Shown here: positions 34,425 to 43,890 of the stretch, one piece after another
Layout: every line of letters starts with the position of its first letter
Numbering within the stretch: the first letter of the stretch is position 1
DNA from: Jiella marina
Lineage (GTDB): Bacteria > Pseudomonadota > Alphaproteobacteria > Rhizobiales > Rhizobiaceae
Direction: 5' to 3'
DNA: 64,000 bases
NCBI RefSeq assembly: GCF_024359545.1
Contig: NZ_JAKQZG010000001.1
Location: forward strand, 620,001-684,000
Program-made: the position numbers and the translations under genes
Notes under the pieces: generated by a model
What the model was told of the DNA's origin: nothing
The model's database searches: none
The model's input: only the letters and a program-made list of their open reading frames with translations

Positions 34425-35003
34425 TCAGGCAGCCGCGTAGAGAGCCGCGCCGGCAAGCGCCGTGGCGACCCCAACGATGCGCAGGGCCAGCGGATGGGCG
34501 TGGCGCATGGCGAACGTCGCCAGCCACAAGCCGAGCCCGTGCAGGAGTGCGGTTGCCACAGCGAATCCGCCAGCGAAAGCGAGCGCGCCGGCAGCGCCGA
34601 GTTCCGAACCGTGGGCGTAGCCATGGAACAGGGCGAAGGCGCCGACCAAGCCGACCGCCGCACCGGCCGGAACGCGCACCGCCGTCGCCAGGAGCAGGCC
34701 GACGGCCACGACCGAGGCGAGGATCGCCGGTTCGACGAACGGCAGGGCGACAGCTGCCATGGCGAGCCCGAAGCCTGCCAGCATCGTCACGACGAAAGCC
34801 GCCGGGATGACAAAGCGCGTCGTGCCGCGAAAAGTGGCCGCCCAGACACCGACCATCACCATCACCAGGAGATGATCGAGCCCCGTCAGCGGATGGGTGG
34901 CACCGGCAAGTGTGGAGCCATGGGCAGCGGGATCGAGGTGGGCGAAGGCGGGAGCAGCACTTGCAAGGAGCGTCGCGGCGGCAATGAGTGAGCGTTTCGG
35001 CAT
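34425..35003 (-). CDS. ureJ: HupE/UreJ family membrane protein
   Basis: 192 residues. A signal peptide (ending APAFAH) exposes a mature histidine at the N-terminus. About six membrane helices follow. The family motif HPLTGLDHLLVMVMVGVWA is conserved, as is FHGYAHGSE. HupE/UreJ proteins are nickel permeases or related transporters that accompany hydrogenase and urease genes. It is upstream of ureB on the same strand, which supports UreJ over HupE. Confidence 0.9.
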   Translation of the reverse strand: MPKRSLIAAATLLASAAPAFAHLDPAAHGSTLAGATHPLTGLDHLLVMVMVGVWAATFRGTTRFVIPAAFVVTMLAGFGLAMAAVALPFVEPAILASVVAVGLLLATAVRVPAGAAVGLVGAFALFHGYAHGSELGAAGALAFAGGFAVATALLHGLGLWLATFAMRHAHPLALRIVGVATALAGAALYAAA

Positions 35004-35376
35004 CTTGTCCCTTCAGAATCTGGTCGACCGGCACCCCGGATTGGGTCGCACCTCAGCCGTTCATGAATGTTGCAGCGCGAAGGCCTCGGGCTCAGCCGCC
35101 GCCAGCGCGTGGCCGAGATCATGTTGACCGCCTCCCCTCCTGTCAAAGGGTTTTTCGCAGCAGCACAAGGACCTCGCCGCATCACTCCCGCCCGGGTTTT
35201 AAGCAGTCTCGTTTACCCTCACGAAAAATTAAGCATAACGTGCAACCTCTTTCCAGATATTCCATTCTAGTATCGATGGCCTACGTCTAAGGACGTTTCA
35301 CGGTAGGGAAGTTCACAAGTCTCGGCGCCCCATGATCGAGACAGGCTTCCCGACAGGCAGGTTGGAGTGGACGAGG
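35004..35376. other. Intergenic region between divergent ureJ and a small secreted-protein gene
   Basis: A 373-bp gap. It includes an A/T-rich patch around 35200-35270 that likely carries promoters for one or both flanking genes. I see no convincing -35/-10 pair, no RNA gene and no conserved reading frame. Confidence 0.5.
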
Positions 35377-35643
35377 ATGCGCAGGACTCTGCTTGGAGTG
35401 GCATGCATTGCCACGGTTTGCGCCATGGCGCTGCCGGCCGGACCGCCGGCGCCGCTGATGATTCGTGTCGTCACCATGCAGGGTGAGACGGGCCCAGCCT
35501 ATTACTCGACAACCGAACAAGGCTTCCGCTTCGTGGGCGGAGCCCCGATCGGACATGGCGAGCGGATCGCCATCAATGCGACTGCTGCCGACGACTTGGA
35601 CCGGCTCGGCGGCGAGCGCGGAGGCCGGGTGATCAGCCAGTAG
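35377..35643 (+). CDS. Small secreted hypothetical protein
   Basis: 88 residues from the ATG at 35377, preceded by GAGG at close spacing. Basic RRTLLG start and hydrophobic stretch ending near ALPAG, consistent with a signal peptide. The mature part (LMIRVVTMQGETGPAYYSTTEQGFRFVGG) matches no family I know. Its 3' end overlaps the convergent aminotransferase gene by 11 bp. Confidence 0.55.
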   Translation: MRRTLLGVACIATVCAMALPAGPPAPLMIRVVTMQGETGPAYYSTTEQGFRFVGGAPIGHGERIAINATAADDLDRLGGERGGRVISQ

Positions 35644-37015
35644 CGGCTGACCCCAGTTCGGCCGCGAGCTCGTCGAGCCCCTTGCGGGTCGCCGCAACGA
35701 TCGTCTCGATATGTTCCCGCTCGACGATGAGCGGAGGACAGAACGCCAGGCAGTCACCGATCGCGCGCGAAATCACCCCCTGCTGCTGCACCAACCCGAA
35801 AGCCCGGGCCGCCATGGCGCCGGGCGGCTGCATTGCCGTCTTGGAGGGCTTGTCGGTCACCAGTTCGACGGCCGCAATCAGCCCCACGCCCCGAACCTCG
35901 CCCACCAGCGGATGATCAGCCAGGGTGCTGAGCGAATCCTGGAAATACGGCGCCATCGCACGGGCATGATCGACCAGCCCCTTCTCTTCGATGATCGACA
36001 GGTTTTCGAGCGCCACCGCAGCGGCCACCGGATGGCCGGAGGCCGTAAACCCGTGACCGAAGGTGCCGATCTCGGCCGATTCGTCGGCCACGGGCTGATA
36101 GACGCGGTCGTTGATGAGAAGCGCCGAGATCGGCAGATAGGATGAAGACAGCGCTTTCGAGACCGCCATGATGTCGGGCTCGATCCCGAAGGTTTCGCAG
36201 CCGAAGGTCGACCCGGTCCGGCCGAACCCACAGATCACCTCGTCGGCGACGAGAAGAATGTCGTAATTCTTGAGAACCGCCTGGATCTTCTCCCAATAGG
36301 TCTTCGGCGGCACGATCACGCCCCCTGCCCCCATCACCGGCTCGCCGATGAAGGCGGCGATCGTGTCCGGTCCCTCGGCTTGGATCAGGGCATCGAGATC
36401 GGCCGCGCAGCGGGTCGCGAACTCTTCCTCGCTCTCGCCCTCGCGTCCCTCCCGCCAATAATGCGGGCAGGTCGTGTGCAGAACGCCCTCCATCGGCAGG
36501 TCGAAGGACCGGTGATTGTTCGGCAATCCGGTCAAGCTGGCGGAGGCGAGCGTCACGCCGTGATAGCCCTTGATGCGGCTGATGATCTTCTTCTTCTCGG
36601 GCTTGCCGAGCGCATTGGAGCGATAGCGCACGAGCTTGATCATCGTGTCGTTCGCTTCCGAACCGGAATTGGTGAAATAGACCTTCGACATGGGTACGGG
36701 CGCCATGCCGATCAGCTTCTCAGCGAGCTCGATCGCCGGTCCGTGCGATTTGTGTGTGAAGGTGTGATAGAAGCTCAGCTTCTGCATCTGCCGGGCCGCG
36801 GCCTCGGCCAGGCGCTTCTCGCCAAAGCCGACGGCCACCGACCAGAGCCCCGCCATCGCCTCGACATAGCGGCGCCCATCCGTATCGGTGACGAACATGC
36901 CCTCGCCGCTCTCGATGACGATCGGGCCGACCTCCTCGTGCTTGCGGGCATTGGTGTAGCTGTGGAGGTGATAGGCGATGTCCCGCCCTTCGATCGAGTT
37001 GGGATGCACGGTCAT
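35633..37015 (-). CDS. Class III omega-aminotransferase (PLP)
   Basis: 460 residues from the ATG at 37015; the ATG four codons earlier supplies only the GGAG ribosome site. Fold-type I aminotransferase of class III: YVEAMAGLWSVAVGFG, YFTNSGSEANDTMIKL, KGYHGVTLASASLTG, LVADEVICGFGRTGS with the cofactor Asp, and the PLP lysine in AVSKALSSSYLPISA. The sequence resembles pyruvate-dependent omega-aminotransferases acting on beta-alanine, putrescine or related amines. The acetamidase-like gene lies 160 bp upstream on the same strand, so a joint role in amide/amine nitrogen use is possible but unproven. Confidence 0.9.
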   Translation of the reverse strand: MTVHPNSIEGRDIAYHLHSYTNARKHEEVGPIVIESGEGMFVTDTDGRRYVEAMAGLWSVAVGFGEKRLAEAAARQMQKLSFYHTFTHKSHGPAIELAEKLIGMAPVPMSKVYFTNSGSEANDTMIKLVRYRSNALGKPEKKKIISRIKGYHGVTLASASLTGLPNNHRSFDLPMEGVLHTTCPHYWREGREGESEEEFATRCAADLDALIQAEGPDTIAAFIGEPVMGAGGVIVPPKTYWEKIQAVLKNYDILLVADEVICGFGRTGSTFGCETFGIEPDIMAVSKALSSSYLPISALLINDRVYQPVADESAEIGTFGHGFTASGHPVAAAVALENLSIIEEKGLVDHARAMAPYFQDSLSTLADHPLVGEVRGVGLIAAVELVTDKPSKTAMQPPGAMAARAFGLVQQQGVISRAIGDCLAFCPPLIVEREHIETIVAATRKGLDELAAELGSAATG

Positions 37016-37176
37016 GGGACGCTCCATTTGCGCGTGACGGGGAATGCGAGGAGCTCGACCTCCTTGCCCGGCGCCCGCTTGTTGTCGCGCCGGGACATCA
37101 TGCGGTCAATCGCCCTCGGAGACGATCCGAATGCGAGGCGCGGTGGTCGGGGACGGACCGCTGTCGAATTGACGGG

Positions 37177-38121
37177 CTATTCGAAGATGCAGCGCGGAAA
37201 GTAGAAGGAAACGACCCAGTTTGGAGCGTCGACGATCTCCGAGATCCGAAGGTCGCCACAGGTCGAAACCAGCATATAGGCCTCGACCGGGTCCATCTGG
37301 TAGCGGCACGAGAGAAGCTCGATCATCTGACGGACGGCGGTCTTCGCACCCTCCATCAGATCCGAGCCGACGCCCGTCGTGACCTCGTAGCCCTTGGCGT
37401 CCAGATGGCGGGTCACTGGTCCCGGGGTCGTGAAACGCGGCATGGCGAGCCGGGCATCCTTCACCAGATCGAGCGTCAGGACGACGTCCATCGGGCTTTC
37501 GATGGCCGTGCCGCAGACCTCGCCGTCGCCCTGAGCGGCATGGGTGTCGCCGACGGAAAACAGCGCGCCCGCCACTTCGACCGGCAGATAGAGCTCCGTT
37601 CCGGCGGCCAGATCGCGAATGTCGAGATTGCCGCCCACCCGACGCGGCGGCACGATCGAATGGTGGCCCGGCTCTCCCGGCGCGCAGCCGAGGGTGCCGG
37701 CGAAGGGCTTGAGCGGCACCTTGCCGGCCTCGCCGAAGAGCGCCGGCTCCAGCGTGGCCGCGTCGTATTTCCAAAGGGTCAGTGCAGGATCGCGAAAATC
37801 CTCGGCCAAGAGGCCGAAGCCTGGAATATTGGCCGTCCAGCCGAAGCCGGACGGCTTGAAGCTCTCGATCGTGACCTTCAGCGCGTCGCCCGGTTCCGCG
37901 CCCTCGACGAAGATCGGCCCGGTCACGGGATTGATCCGCTCGAAGGGAACGCTTCCCACGTCGTTCACCGTCGACTCCGGCGTCAGCTGCCCGCCCGAGG
38001 AGTCCAGGCACTCGAATTCGATGGTCGATCCGGGTGCCACGCGCTCGACCGGCGCGAAGCTGTTGTCCCAGCCGAAATGATGCCGGTGGCGGTGGATCGT
38101 GTAGTCGCAGTTGCGGCACAT
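37177..38121 (-). CDS. Acetamidase/formamidase family protein
   Basis: 314 residues from the ATG at 38121 (the longer frame uses a TTG at 38154). The FmdA/AmdA family pattern is seen in RHHFGWDNSFAPVERVAPGSTIEFECLDSSGGQL, here as RHHFGWDNSF and IEFECLDSSGG, then EPGDALKVTIESF, LGCAPGEPGHHSIVPPR and GDTHAAQGDGEVCGTAIE, which carries metal-site residues. These enzymes release ammonia from short amides. The C-terminal YMLVSTCGDLRISEIVDAPNW is also conserved. Substrate inferred only at family level. Confidence 0.92.
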   Translation of the reverse strand: MCRNCDYTIHRHRHHFGWDNSFAPVERVAPGSTIEFECLDSSGGQLTPESTVNDVGSVPFERINPVTGPIFVEGAEPGDALKVTIESFKPSGFGWTANIPGFGLLAEDFRDPALTLWKYDAATLEPALFGEAGKVPLKPFAGTLGCAPGEPGHHSIVPPRRVGGNLDIRDLAAGTELYLPVEVAGALFSVGDTHAAQGDGEVCGTAIESPMDVVLTLDLVKDARLAMPRFTTPGPVTRHLDAKGYEVTTGVGSDLMEGAKTAVRQMIELLSCRYQMDPVEAYMLVSTCGDLRISEIVDAPNWVVSFYFPRCIFE

Positions 38122-38436
38122 GCTTAGTTCGCCTCGCTCTCCGAATTGCTTCAAGTGACTCGCACCCGGCCCATGCGAACGGTATGCACGCGCAGGTCTC
38201 CCTATGGCGCGTTCAAAACTGAAAAAGACCGCTCGAAAGCAGGGACCTCCATGACCGATACACTCTATGAAAAGGTTCTCACTGACCTGACGATATTTCC
38301 ACTATCTTCGGGGCAAAATTGACAAGCTAACAACTTTCGCTTGAAACAAGCCTCCACCCTGATATGTTTTAGTAGTTTTTTGACACTCTGAGCCGTCCGC
38401 TGACTATCCCCCGGGATTGGATAGGGAGAATTTGCG
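38122..38436. other. A/T-rich intergenic region preceding an unknown low-GC gene
   Basis: A 315-bp gap with clearly lower GC than the surroundings from about 38220. A TTGACA hexamer at 38380-38385 has a weak -10-like ACTATC after 17 bases, a possible promoter for the next gene. No RNA or mobile-element ends were seen. Confidence 0.4.
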
Positions 38437-39054
38437 ATGACTAGGCAGTTCGTTCATACGCGCGAGACTGTTTATAATAGAGGGCGCGCTCCTGAATCCT
38501 TTCTTGACTTCATTATCGATTGGGCAAAACAAGCGCCCGACGCCTTGTTCGAATATAACGATAATCCAGATGTCTACTCCTGGGTTCGATACAAACTCGG
38601 TCCGTGGAAAGAAGGATCGGATTTTCTTCGTCATCGCAAAGCCGTAATGCTCGAAGTTCTCAGAACGTTATGTGGCTTTGAGAGCTCGTGGGATTGGGAA
38701 GAAGGAATTGATCAAAGTGCCAACGATGGCAAGCCATACGAACGTGACGAGGACGAATGGGAGGCTGGCATCCTCCAGGCATCATCCAATACGCTCAGAC
38801 AATATGCCCCATGCAGGATTTATGCCCAATCTTTTGGCATCGGAGTGGAGGATCACACAAAATTTCGAGAATTTTCTATGAAAAAAGGAATTTTTCCGAT
38901 TCAATATGGCGCCATTATTCTGAGGCAAACATATCGACACCACGGTCCACTGAAAAGAACTGAGAACAACACCAGAAATCCGCTCAAATCAAGCATCCAT
39001 CCCTATCTATCGGTCGATGCAGTCGACGAATTCGAGCGTTTTCTTCAGATTTAG
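38437..39054 (+). CDS. Unknown protein in a low-GC island
   Basis: 205 residues, soluble, rich in aromatic residues and charge. A GGGAG site lies 8 bases before the ATG. No family is recognised. The C-terminal half (YAQSFGIGVEDHTKFREF, then IHPYLSVDAVDEFERFL) looks like a folded domain. Base content is far below the flanks: one 60-base line at 38881-38940 is 37% GC against about 60-65% in neighbours. Codons ending in A/T dominate. These facts suggest recent transfer. There is no integrase or insertion sequence beside it. Confidence 0.7.
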   Translation: MTRQFVHTRETVYNRGRAPESFLDFIIDWAKQAPDALFEYNDNPDVYSWVRYKLGPWKEGSDFLRHRKAVMLEVLRTLCGFESSWDWEEGIDQSANDGKPYERDEDEWEAGILQASSNTLRQYAPCRIYAQSFGIGVEDHTKFREFSMKKGIFPIQYGAIILRQTYRHHGPLKRTENNTRNPLKSSIHPYLSVDAVDEFERFLQI

Positions 39055-39117
39055 ATTTTTAAAACGAAGCAATTATTACATGCTGCAGTATGATTTTTAA
39101 GCCCCAAGACGTATCTA

Positions 39118-40818
39118 CTACCGCCCGCGCTTCAAGCTTCCCAGAATCCCGCGGACGATTGCGCGGGTGACGGTCGACGCGACGGTGCGGCCCACCTGTT
39201 TCATCACGGTCTCGGTGACGGACTGGCGCTTGTAGCTGGTGGAGCGCGAGGCACGGCGACGGGGTGCTCTGCGGCGCGGGGTGTCGTAATCCTCGGCATA
39301 GTCGGCCGCGTCGTCGCGCCCGGTCCCGCCGGAGCCGAAATCCGGGATCTGAAACCCGGTGCGGGTGCGCCGTGAACCGGCGCGTTCCGCCTCCTCCGCC
39401 CGATGCCGCGCGGCTTCGGCCCGCGCCTCCTGCTGGGCCCGTTCGGCGGCCTCGCGCCTTGCCGCCTCTTCGGCTTCGCGGGCGCGCTCTTCCTCCTCGC
39501 GCTTCAACTCGTCCTCGGCCCGCTGAACGAGCATTTCATAGGCGGATTCGGAATCGATCGCATGATCGTAGAGACCGGCGACCGGGCTCCGGCGCATGCT
39601 CTCGGCGCGTTCCTCGTCCGTGATCGTGCCGAGACGTGCGGACGGCGGTCGGATCAGCGTGCGTTCCACCACCGACGGCACACCGCCCTTGCCCAGCGTC
39701 GAGACCAGCGCCTCGCCGACGCCGAGCCGAGTGATCGCCTCGAAGCAGTCGAACTCCGGATTGGGCCGAAACGTCTCGGCCGCCGTCCGCACAGCCTTCT
39801 GTTCCCGCGGCGTATAGGCTCGCAGCGCGTGCTGCACGCGATTACCAAGCTGGGCGAGGACGCCCTCCGGCACGTCGAGCGGGTTCTGGGTGACGAAATA
39901 GACGCCCACGCCCTTGGAGCGGATCAGCTTCACCACCTGCTCGACCCGGTCGATCAGGACGTCCGGAGCGTCGTCGAACAGGAGATGCGCCTCGTCGAAG
40001 AAGAAGACCAGCTTCGGCTTGTCCGGATCGCCGACCTCCGGCAGTTCCTCGAACAGTTCCGAGAGGAGCCAGAGCAGGAAGGTCGCGTAGAGCCGCGGGC
40101 TCATCATCAGCTTGTCGGCGGCAAGCACGTTGATCACGCCGCGCCCGTCACGATCGGTCCGCATCAGATCTTCGATCTTGAGCGCCGGCTCGCCTAAGAA
40201 ATGCGCCGCGCCCTGCTGCTCGAGGACGAGCAGCGAACGCTGGATCGCGCCGACGGAGGATTTCGCGACATTGCCGTAGAGCTGAGAGATCTCGCCGGCG
40301 TTCTCGGCAAGATGCGCGAGCATCGCCTGAAGATCCTTCAGATCGAGAAGAAGCAGGCCCTCGTCGTCGGCGATCTTGAAGGCGATGTTGAGAACACCTT
40401 CCTGAACGTCGGTGAGATTCATCAGCCGCGCCAGGAGAAGCGGTCCCATCTCGGTGATCGTCGCGCGGACGGGATGGCCCTTCTCGCCGAAAATGTCCCA
40501 GAAGACGGTCGGGTAGAAATCGTTGTAGTAGGGCTCGAGACCGATATCGGCGGCGCGCTTGACCAGAAAGTCCTTCGGCTCGCCCCGCTGGGAGATGCCG
40601 GCGAGATCGCCCTTGATGTCGGCGCAGAAGACCGGAACGCCGGCCTCCGAGAAACCCTCGGCCATGATCTGCAGCGTCACCGTCTTGCCGGTGCCGGTCG
40701 CTCCCGTCACGAGACCATGGCGATTGGCGAGCTTGAGGTTGAGATGCTCCTGCTTCTTGAGCACATCGGACGGATCGCGGCTCGCGCCCAGCAAGATCCT
40801 GTTCGTTCCAACCATCAC
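39118..40818 (-). CDS. HerA-like ATPase, DUF853 (YjgR) family
   Basis: 566 residues. Walker A GATGTGKT near residue 40 and Walker [10 protein letters not shown] near 270 mark a P-loop ATPase of the HerA/FtsK class. [10 protein letters not shown] and [30 protein letters not shown] (in parts) are characteristic of DUF853 proteins. Residues about 430-490 form a highly charged E/A/R coiled coil. The C-terminus is basic and arginine-rich. The family's function is not established; DNA translocation or repair is inferred from HerA. Confidence 0.9.
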   Translation of the reverse strand: MMVGTNRILLGASRDPSDVLKKQEHLNLKLANRHGLVTGATGTGKTVTLQIMAEGFSEAGVPVFCADIKGDLAGISQRGEPKDFLVKRAADIGLEPYYNDFYPTVFWDIFGEKGHPVRATITEMGPLLLARLMNLTDVQEGVLNIAFKIADDEGLLLLDLKDLQAMLAHLAENAGEISQLYGNVAKSSVGAIQRSLLVLEQQGAAHFLGEPALKIEDLMRTDRDGRGVINVLAADKLMMSPRLYATFLLWLLSELFEELPEVGDPDKPKLVFFFDEAHLLFDDAPDVLIDRVEQVVKLIRSKGVGVYFVTQNPLDVPEGVLAQLGNRVQHALRAYTPREQKAVRTAAETFRPNPEFDCFEAITRLGVGEALVSTLGKGGVPSVVERTLIRPPSARLGTITDEERAESMRRSPVAGLYDHAIDSESAYEMLVQRAEDELKREEEERAREAEEAARREAAERAQQEARAEAARHRAEEAERAGSRRTRTGFQIPDFGSGGTGRDDAADYAEDYDTPRRRAPRRRASRSTSYKRQSVTETVMKQVGRTVASTVTRAIVRGILGSLKRGR

Positions 40819-40980
40819 CGCACCTCTCGCCTACCCCACCGGTTATACGGCACGCAGCGGGCCAAACAAGCGATGCGGGATCCGGCCGAAGCGCGGCAGA
40901 TTCGCTCCGCCCGACCCGGCCGAGTCGATCGCACGTTTCTCTCCCGCCACTTATGGTAAAAATCCCGCTTCTGGCGTAAG

Positions 40981-42795
40981 ATGGCGTCGGAGTGGGGAAA
41001 TCGACAAAATCGGGGGCCGGCGCGCCGATCCGCAAGGGTCGCAACCGCGTACGGTATGCAGGACGTGATCATCCACGCAGAGACACACGGAGGCGCAGCG
41101 CGTCCTTCGGAATGGTCCGCTGGAAAGCGAAGCGGCAGGCTGACGCGCCTTTGGCGGCGTCCGCCCCTGCTCGTGCACCTCGTCATCTTCGCGTTGACCG
41201 TTCTGATCCCCGCGCTCCTGTTCAGCGCCTTCCTGATCCTGCAGTTCTCCCAGCAGCAGCAGGAGATTGCCGCGGCCCAGGTCAATGACACGGCGGAGAT
41301 CGTGTCGAACGCCATCGACCGGGAAATCTACGGACTTCTGACCGCCGGCCGCGTGTTGGCGGCCTCCCCGACATTGCGCACCGACCGGCTCGAGCAGTTC
41401 AACGAACGCAGCATCGCCGCCCTGGTCGGGACGCGAACGGAGGCGGAACTCGTCGATCCCTCGATGCGAGTGCTCGTGGCGACCCGCCCGGACTATCCGC
41501 CGCCGGGCACGCAGTTTGCCGATACCGAAACGATCCAGCGCGTGATCGACACCCAGCGCGCCTCCATCTCCGGCGTGAGCTTCCGGGACGAGCGCGGTCA
41601 GTTCGTCTATCATGTCGCGGTGCCGGTGAAGGTCGGCGACGCGATCCGCTACGTGCTCGTCCTGTCGAAGGCGACGACCTCGTTCGAGGCGGTGATCGCG
41701 GACCGCAACCTGCCGCGCGAATGGTCGGCGATCATCCAGGATGCCAATGGCAAACGGGTCTTCGCCGCGGTCACCAGCGAGGGCCGGATGCGGGCGCGCC
41801 AGAGCGTGTCCTACGACAATCCCTCGATCATCGAGACCATCGGCGACACGCGCATGAGCGCCGATCTGATCGAGGCGTCGACCGTGTCGAACCTCACCGG
41901 CTGGACCACGACCGTCGCCGTGCCGAGTGCGGTTATCGACCGGCCGGTGACACGCTCCTGGCTCCTGCTGCTGGGCGCCGGGGCGCTGCTCCTGGCCTTC
42001 TCGATCGCGCTCGGCATCACCTTCGGACGGCGCCTCGCCGATCCGATCCTCAAACTCGCCGAGCAGGCCGAGCGGATTGGCAAGGGCAAGCCCGCGACCG
42101 TGATCGGCACCGACATCGCCGAGATCGGCCAGGTCTCGAAGGTTCTCGCACAAGCCTCGCGCGAGCGGCGGGAAGCCGAGGAGCAGAACCACTTCCTGAT
42201 GCGCGAAATGTCGCACCGCACCAAGAACCAGTACGCCCTGATCGCGGCGATCGCCCGGCGCGCGGCCAAGGAAAGCGCGGATACGACGGAATTTCTGGAC
42301 ACCTTGTCCGAAGCGCTGAACTCGCTGGCGCGTTCGGCCGAACTCCTGGCAGGCGGCAACTGGGAAAGCGCGACCTTGAGCGACCTGCTCAAGAGCCAGC
42401 TCAAGGCGTTCGGCGTGGAAACGGACCAGATCGTCCTCGCGGGCGAGCAGGTGCCGCTGAACCCCGCTGCGGCCCAGACGATCGGCCTCGCCCTGCATGA
42501 GTTGGCGACCAATGCGGCAAAGTACGGCGCACTGTCGAGGCCCGAAGGACAGGTGTCGATTTCCTGGAGCATCGATGAGAACCTCGTCCTCACCTGGCGG
42601 GAAAGTGGCGGTCCGCCGGTGACGCCGCCGAGCCGTTCCGGCTTCGGAACGCTGGTGACGCAGAAGATGACGGCCCGCGGCCTCGGCGGCAACGTCGACA
42701 TGGACTATGCGGAAACCGGCGTGGTCTGGACGCTGACGGCGCCCGCCGAGGCGGTGACACCACGACCCGATCCGAGCGCCGATGTTTCGGCTTGA
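40981..42795 (+). CDS. Sensor histidine kinase, HWE family
   Basis: 604 residues from the first ATG; an ATG at 41056 would give 579 and neither has a strong ribosome site. One N-terminal membrane helix (about 60-85), an extracytoplasmic Cache-like sensor domain, a second helix (about 320-345) and a HAMP-like linker are followed by the kinase core. The phospho-acceptor His lies in MREMSHRTKNQYAL, and the N-box LALHELATNAAKYGALS is typical of HWE/HisKA_2 kinases abundant in Hyphomicrobiales. No response regulator is adjacent, so its partner is unknown. Confidence 0.9.
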   Translation: MASEWGNRQNRGPARRSARVATAYGMQDVIIHAETHGGAARPSEWSAGKRSGRLTRLWRRPPLLVHLVIFALTVLIPALLFSAFLILQFSQQQQEIAAAQVNDTAEIVSNAIDREIYGLLTAGRVLAASPTLRTDRLEQFNERSIAALVGTRTEAELVDPSMRVLVATRPDYPPPGTQFADTETIQRVIDTQRASISGVSFRDERGQFVYHVAVPVKVGDAIRYVLVLSKATTSFEAVIADRNLPREWSAIIQDANGKRVFAAVTSEGRMRARQSVSYDNPSIIETIGDTRMSADLIEASTVSNLTGWTTTVAVPSAVIDRPVTRSWLLLLGAGALLLAFSIALGITFGRRLADPILKLAEQAERIGKGKPATVIGTDIAEIGQVSKVLAQASRERREAEEQNHFLMREMSHRTKNQYALIAAIARRAAKESADTTEFLDTLSEALNSLARSAELLAGGNWESATLSDLLKSQLKAFGVETDQIVLAGEQVPLNPAAAQTIGLALHELATNAAKYGALSRPEGQVSISWSIDENLVLTWRESGGPPVTPPSRSGFGTLVTQKMTARGLGGNVDMDYAETGVVWTLTAPAEAVTPRPDPSADVSA

Positions 42796-42840
42796 TCCTT
42801 ATGCCCTCGGCGGCCCGGCAGCTGGATTGAAGACGCCTCG

Positions 42841-43878
42841 ATGATCGAAACCTACGCTTTCGACAGCAAGAAGATCGTCCAGCGCGCGGAAGATGCCTCC
42901 GATCTTGCCGAGGACTCGATCTGGATCGACCTCCACTCGCCAAGCCCGGAGGAGGTCAAGGCGGTCGAGCGGCTGTGTGCCATTGCGATCCCGACGCGTG
43001 AGGAGATGAGCGAGATCGAGGTCTCGAGCCGGCTCTATTCGGAGCCCGGCGCCGACGTCATGACGGCAAGCGTCGTCCACGGCATGCACGAGGGCAAACC
43101 GGGCTTCGCGCCGATCACCTTCATCCTGACGCGCGGACGCCTGATCACCGTCCGCTACAGCGAGCCGCGGAGCTTCAAGATCTTCGTTGCGAAGCTCTGC
43201 CGGGATCCCGCGACCATTCCGCCCCAGCATGTCGACACCCCTGCCGACGAGGTGATCCGCGCGGCCGGCAAGCGCCCCACGGCGGAAACGCTGCTCGTCG
43301 GCCTGCTGGAGACGGTTGTGGACCGGATGGCGGACCTTCTGGAAACCATCTCGGCAGATCTCGACCGGATCGGCGAGGACATCTTCTCCTCCTCCGCCAG
43401 GAAGAAGCCGACCGGCACGGCGGATTTCAAGAAGCTGCTGCAGCGGATCGGCGCGGCCGGCGATCTCACCTCTCGGGTCCGCGAAAGCCTGGCGACGCTG
43501 GACCGGCTGCTGCCGTTCCTCCAGCTCGTGCTCGACAATCGCAAGGGCGGCATGAAGGACGGCCGGGCGCGGGTGAAGGTCATGGCCCGCGACATTCACT
43601 CGCTCAACGACTTCGTCTCGTTTCTGTCGAACAAGACGACCTTCCTGCTCGACACGACGGTCGGCATGATCTCGATCGAGCAGAACGCGATCATCAAGAT
43701 CTTTTCCGTCGCCGCGGTGGCGTTCCTGCCGCCGACACTGATCGCATCCGTCTACGGCATGAATTTCCAGCACATTCCGGAGCTCGGCTGGGAGCTCGGC
43801 TATCCTTATGCGCTGATCGTGATGATCGTCTCTGCCGTCGTGCCGCTGGCCTTCTTCCGCTACAAGAATTGGTTGTGA
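42841..43878 (+). CDS. CorA family magnesium/divalent cation transporter
   Basis: 345 residues. A long cytoplasmic N-terminal domain is followed by two C-terminal helices, with the selectivity motif YGMN between them (ASVYGMNFQHIPELGWELGYP). The C-terminus ends in the basic FFRYKNWL typical of the family. It forms pentameric channels that import magnesium, sometimes cobalt or nickel. It starts 45 bp after the histidine kinase and may share its transcript. Confidence 0.94.
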   Translation: MIETYAFDSKKIVQRAEDASDLAEDSIWIDLHSPSPEEVKAVERLCAIAIPTREEMSEIEVSSRLYSEPGADVMTASVVHGMHEGKPGFAPITFILTRGRLITVRYSEPRSFKIFVAKLCRDPATIPPQHVDTPADEVIRAAGKRPTAETLLVGLLETVVDRMADLLETISADLDRIGEDIFSSSARKKPTGTADFKKLLQRIGAAGDLTSRVRESLATLDRLLPFLQLVLDNRKGGMKDGRARVKVMARDIHSLNDFVSFLSNKTTFLLDTTVGMISIEQNAIIKIFSVAAVAFLPPTLIASVYGMNFQHIPELGWELGYPYALIVMIVSAVVPLAFFRYKNWL

Positions 43879-43890
43879 GCGCCGCCCGGA

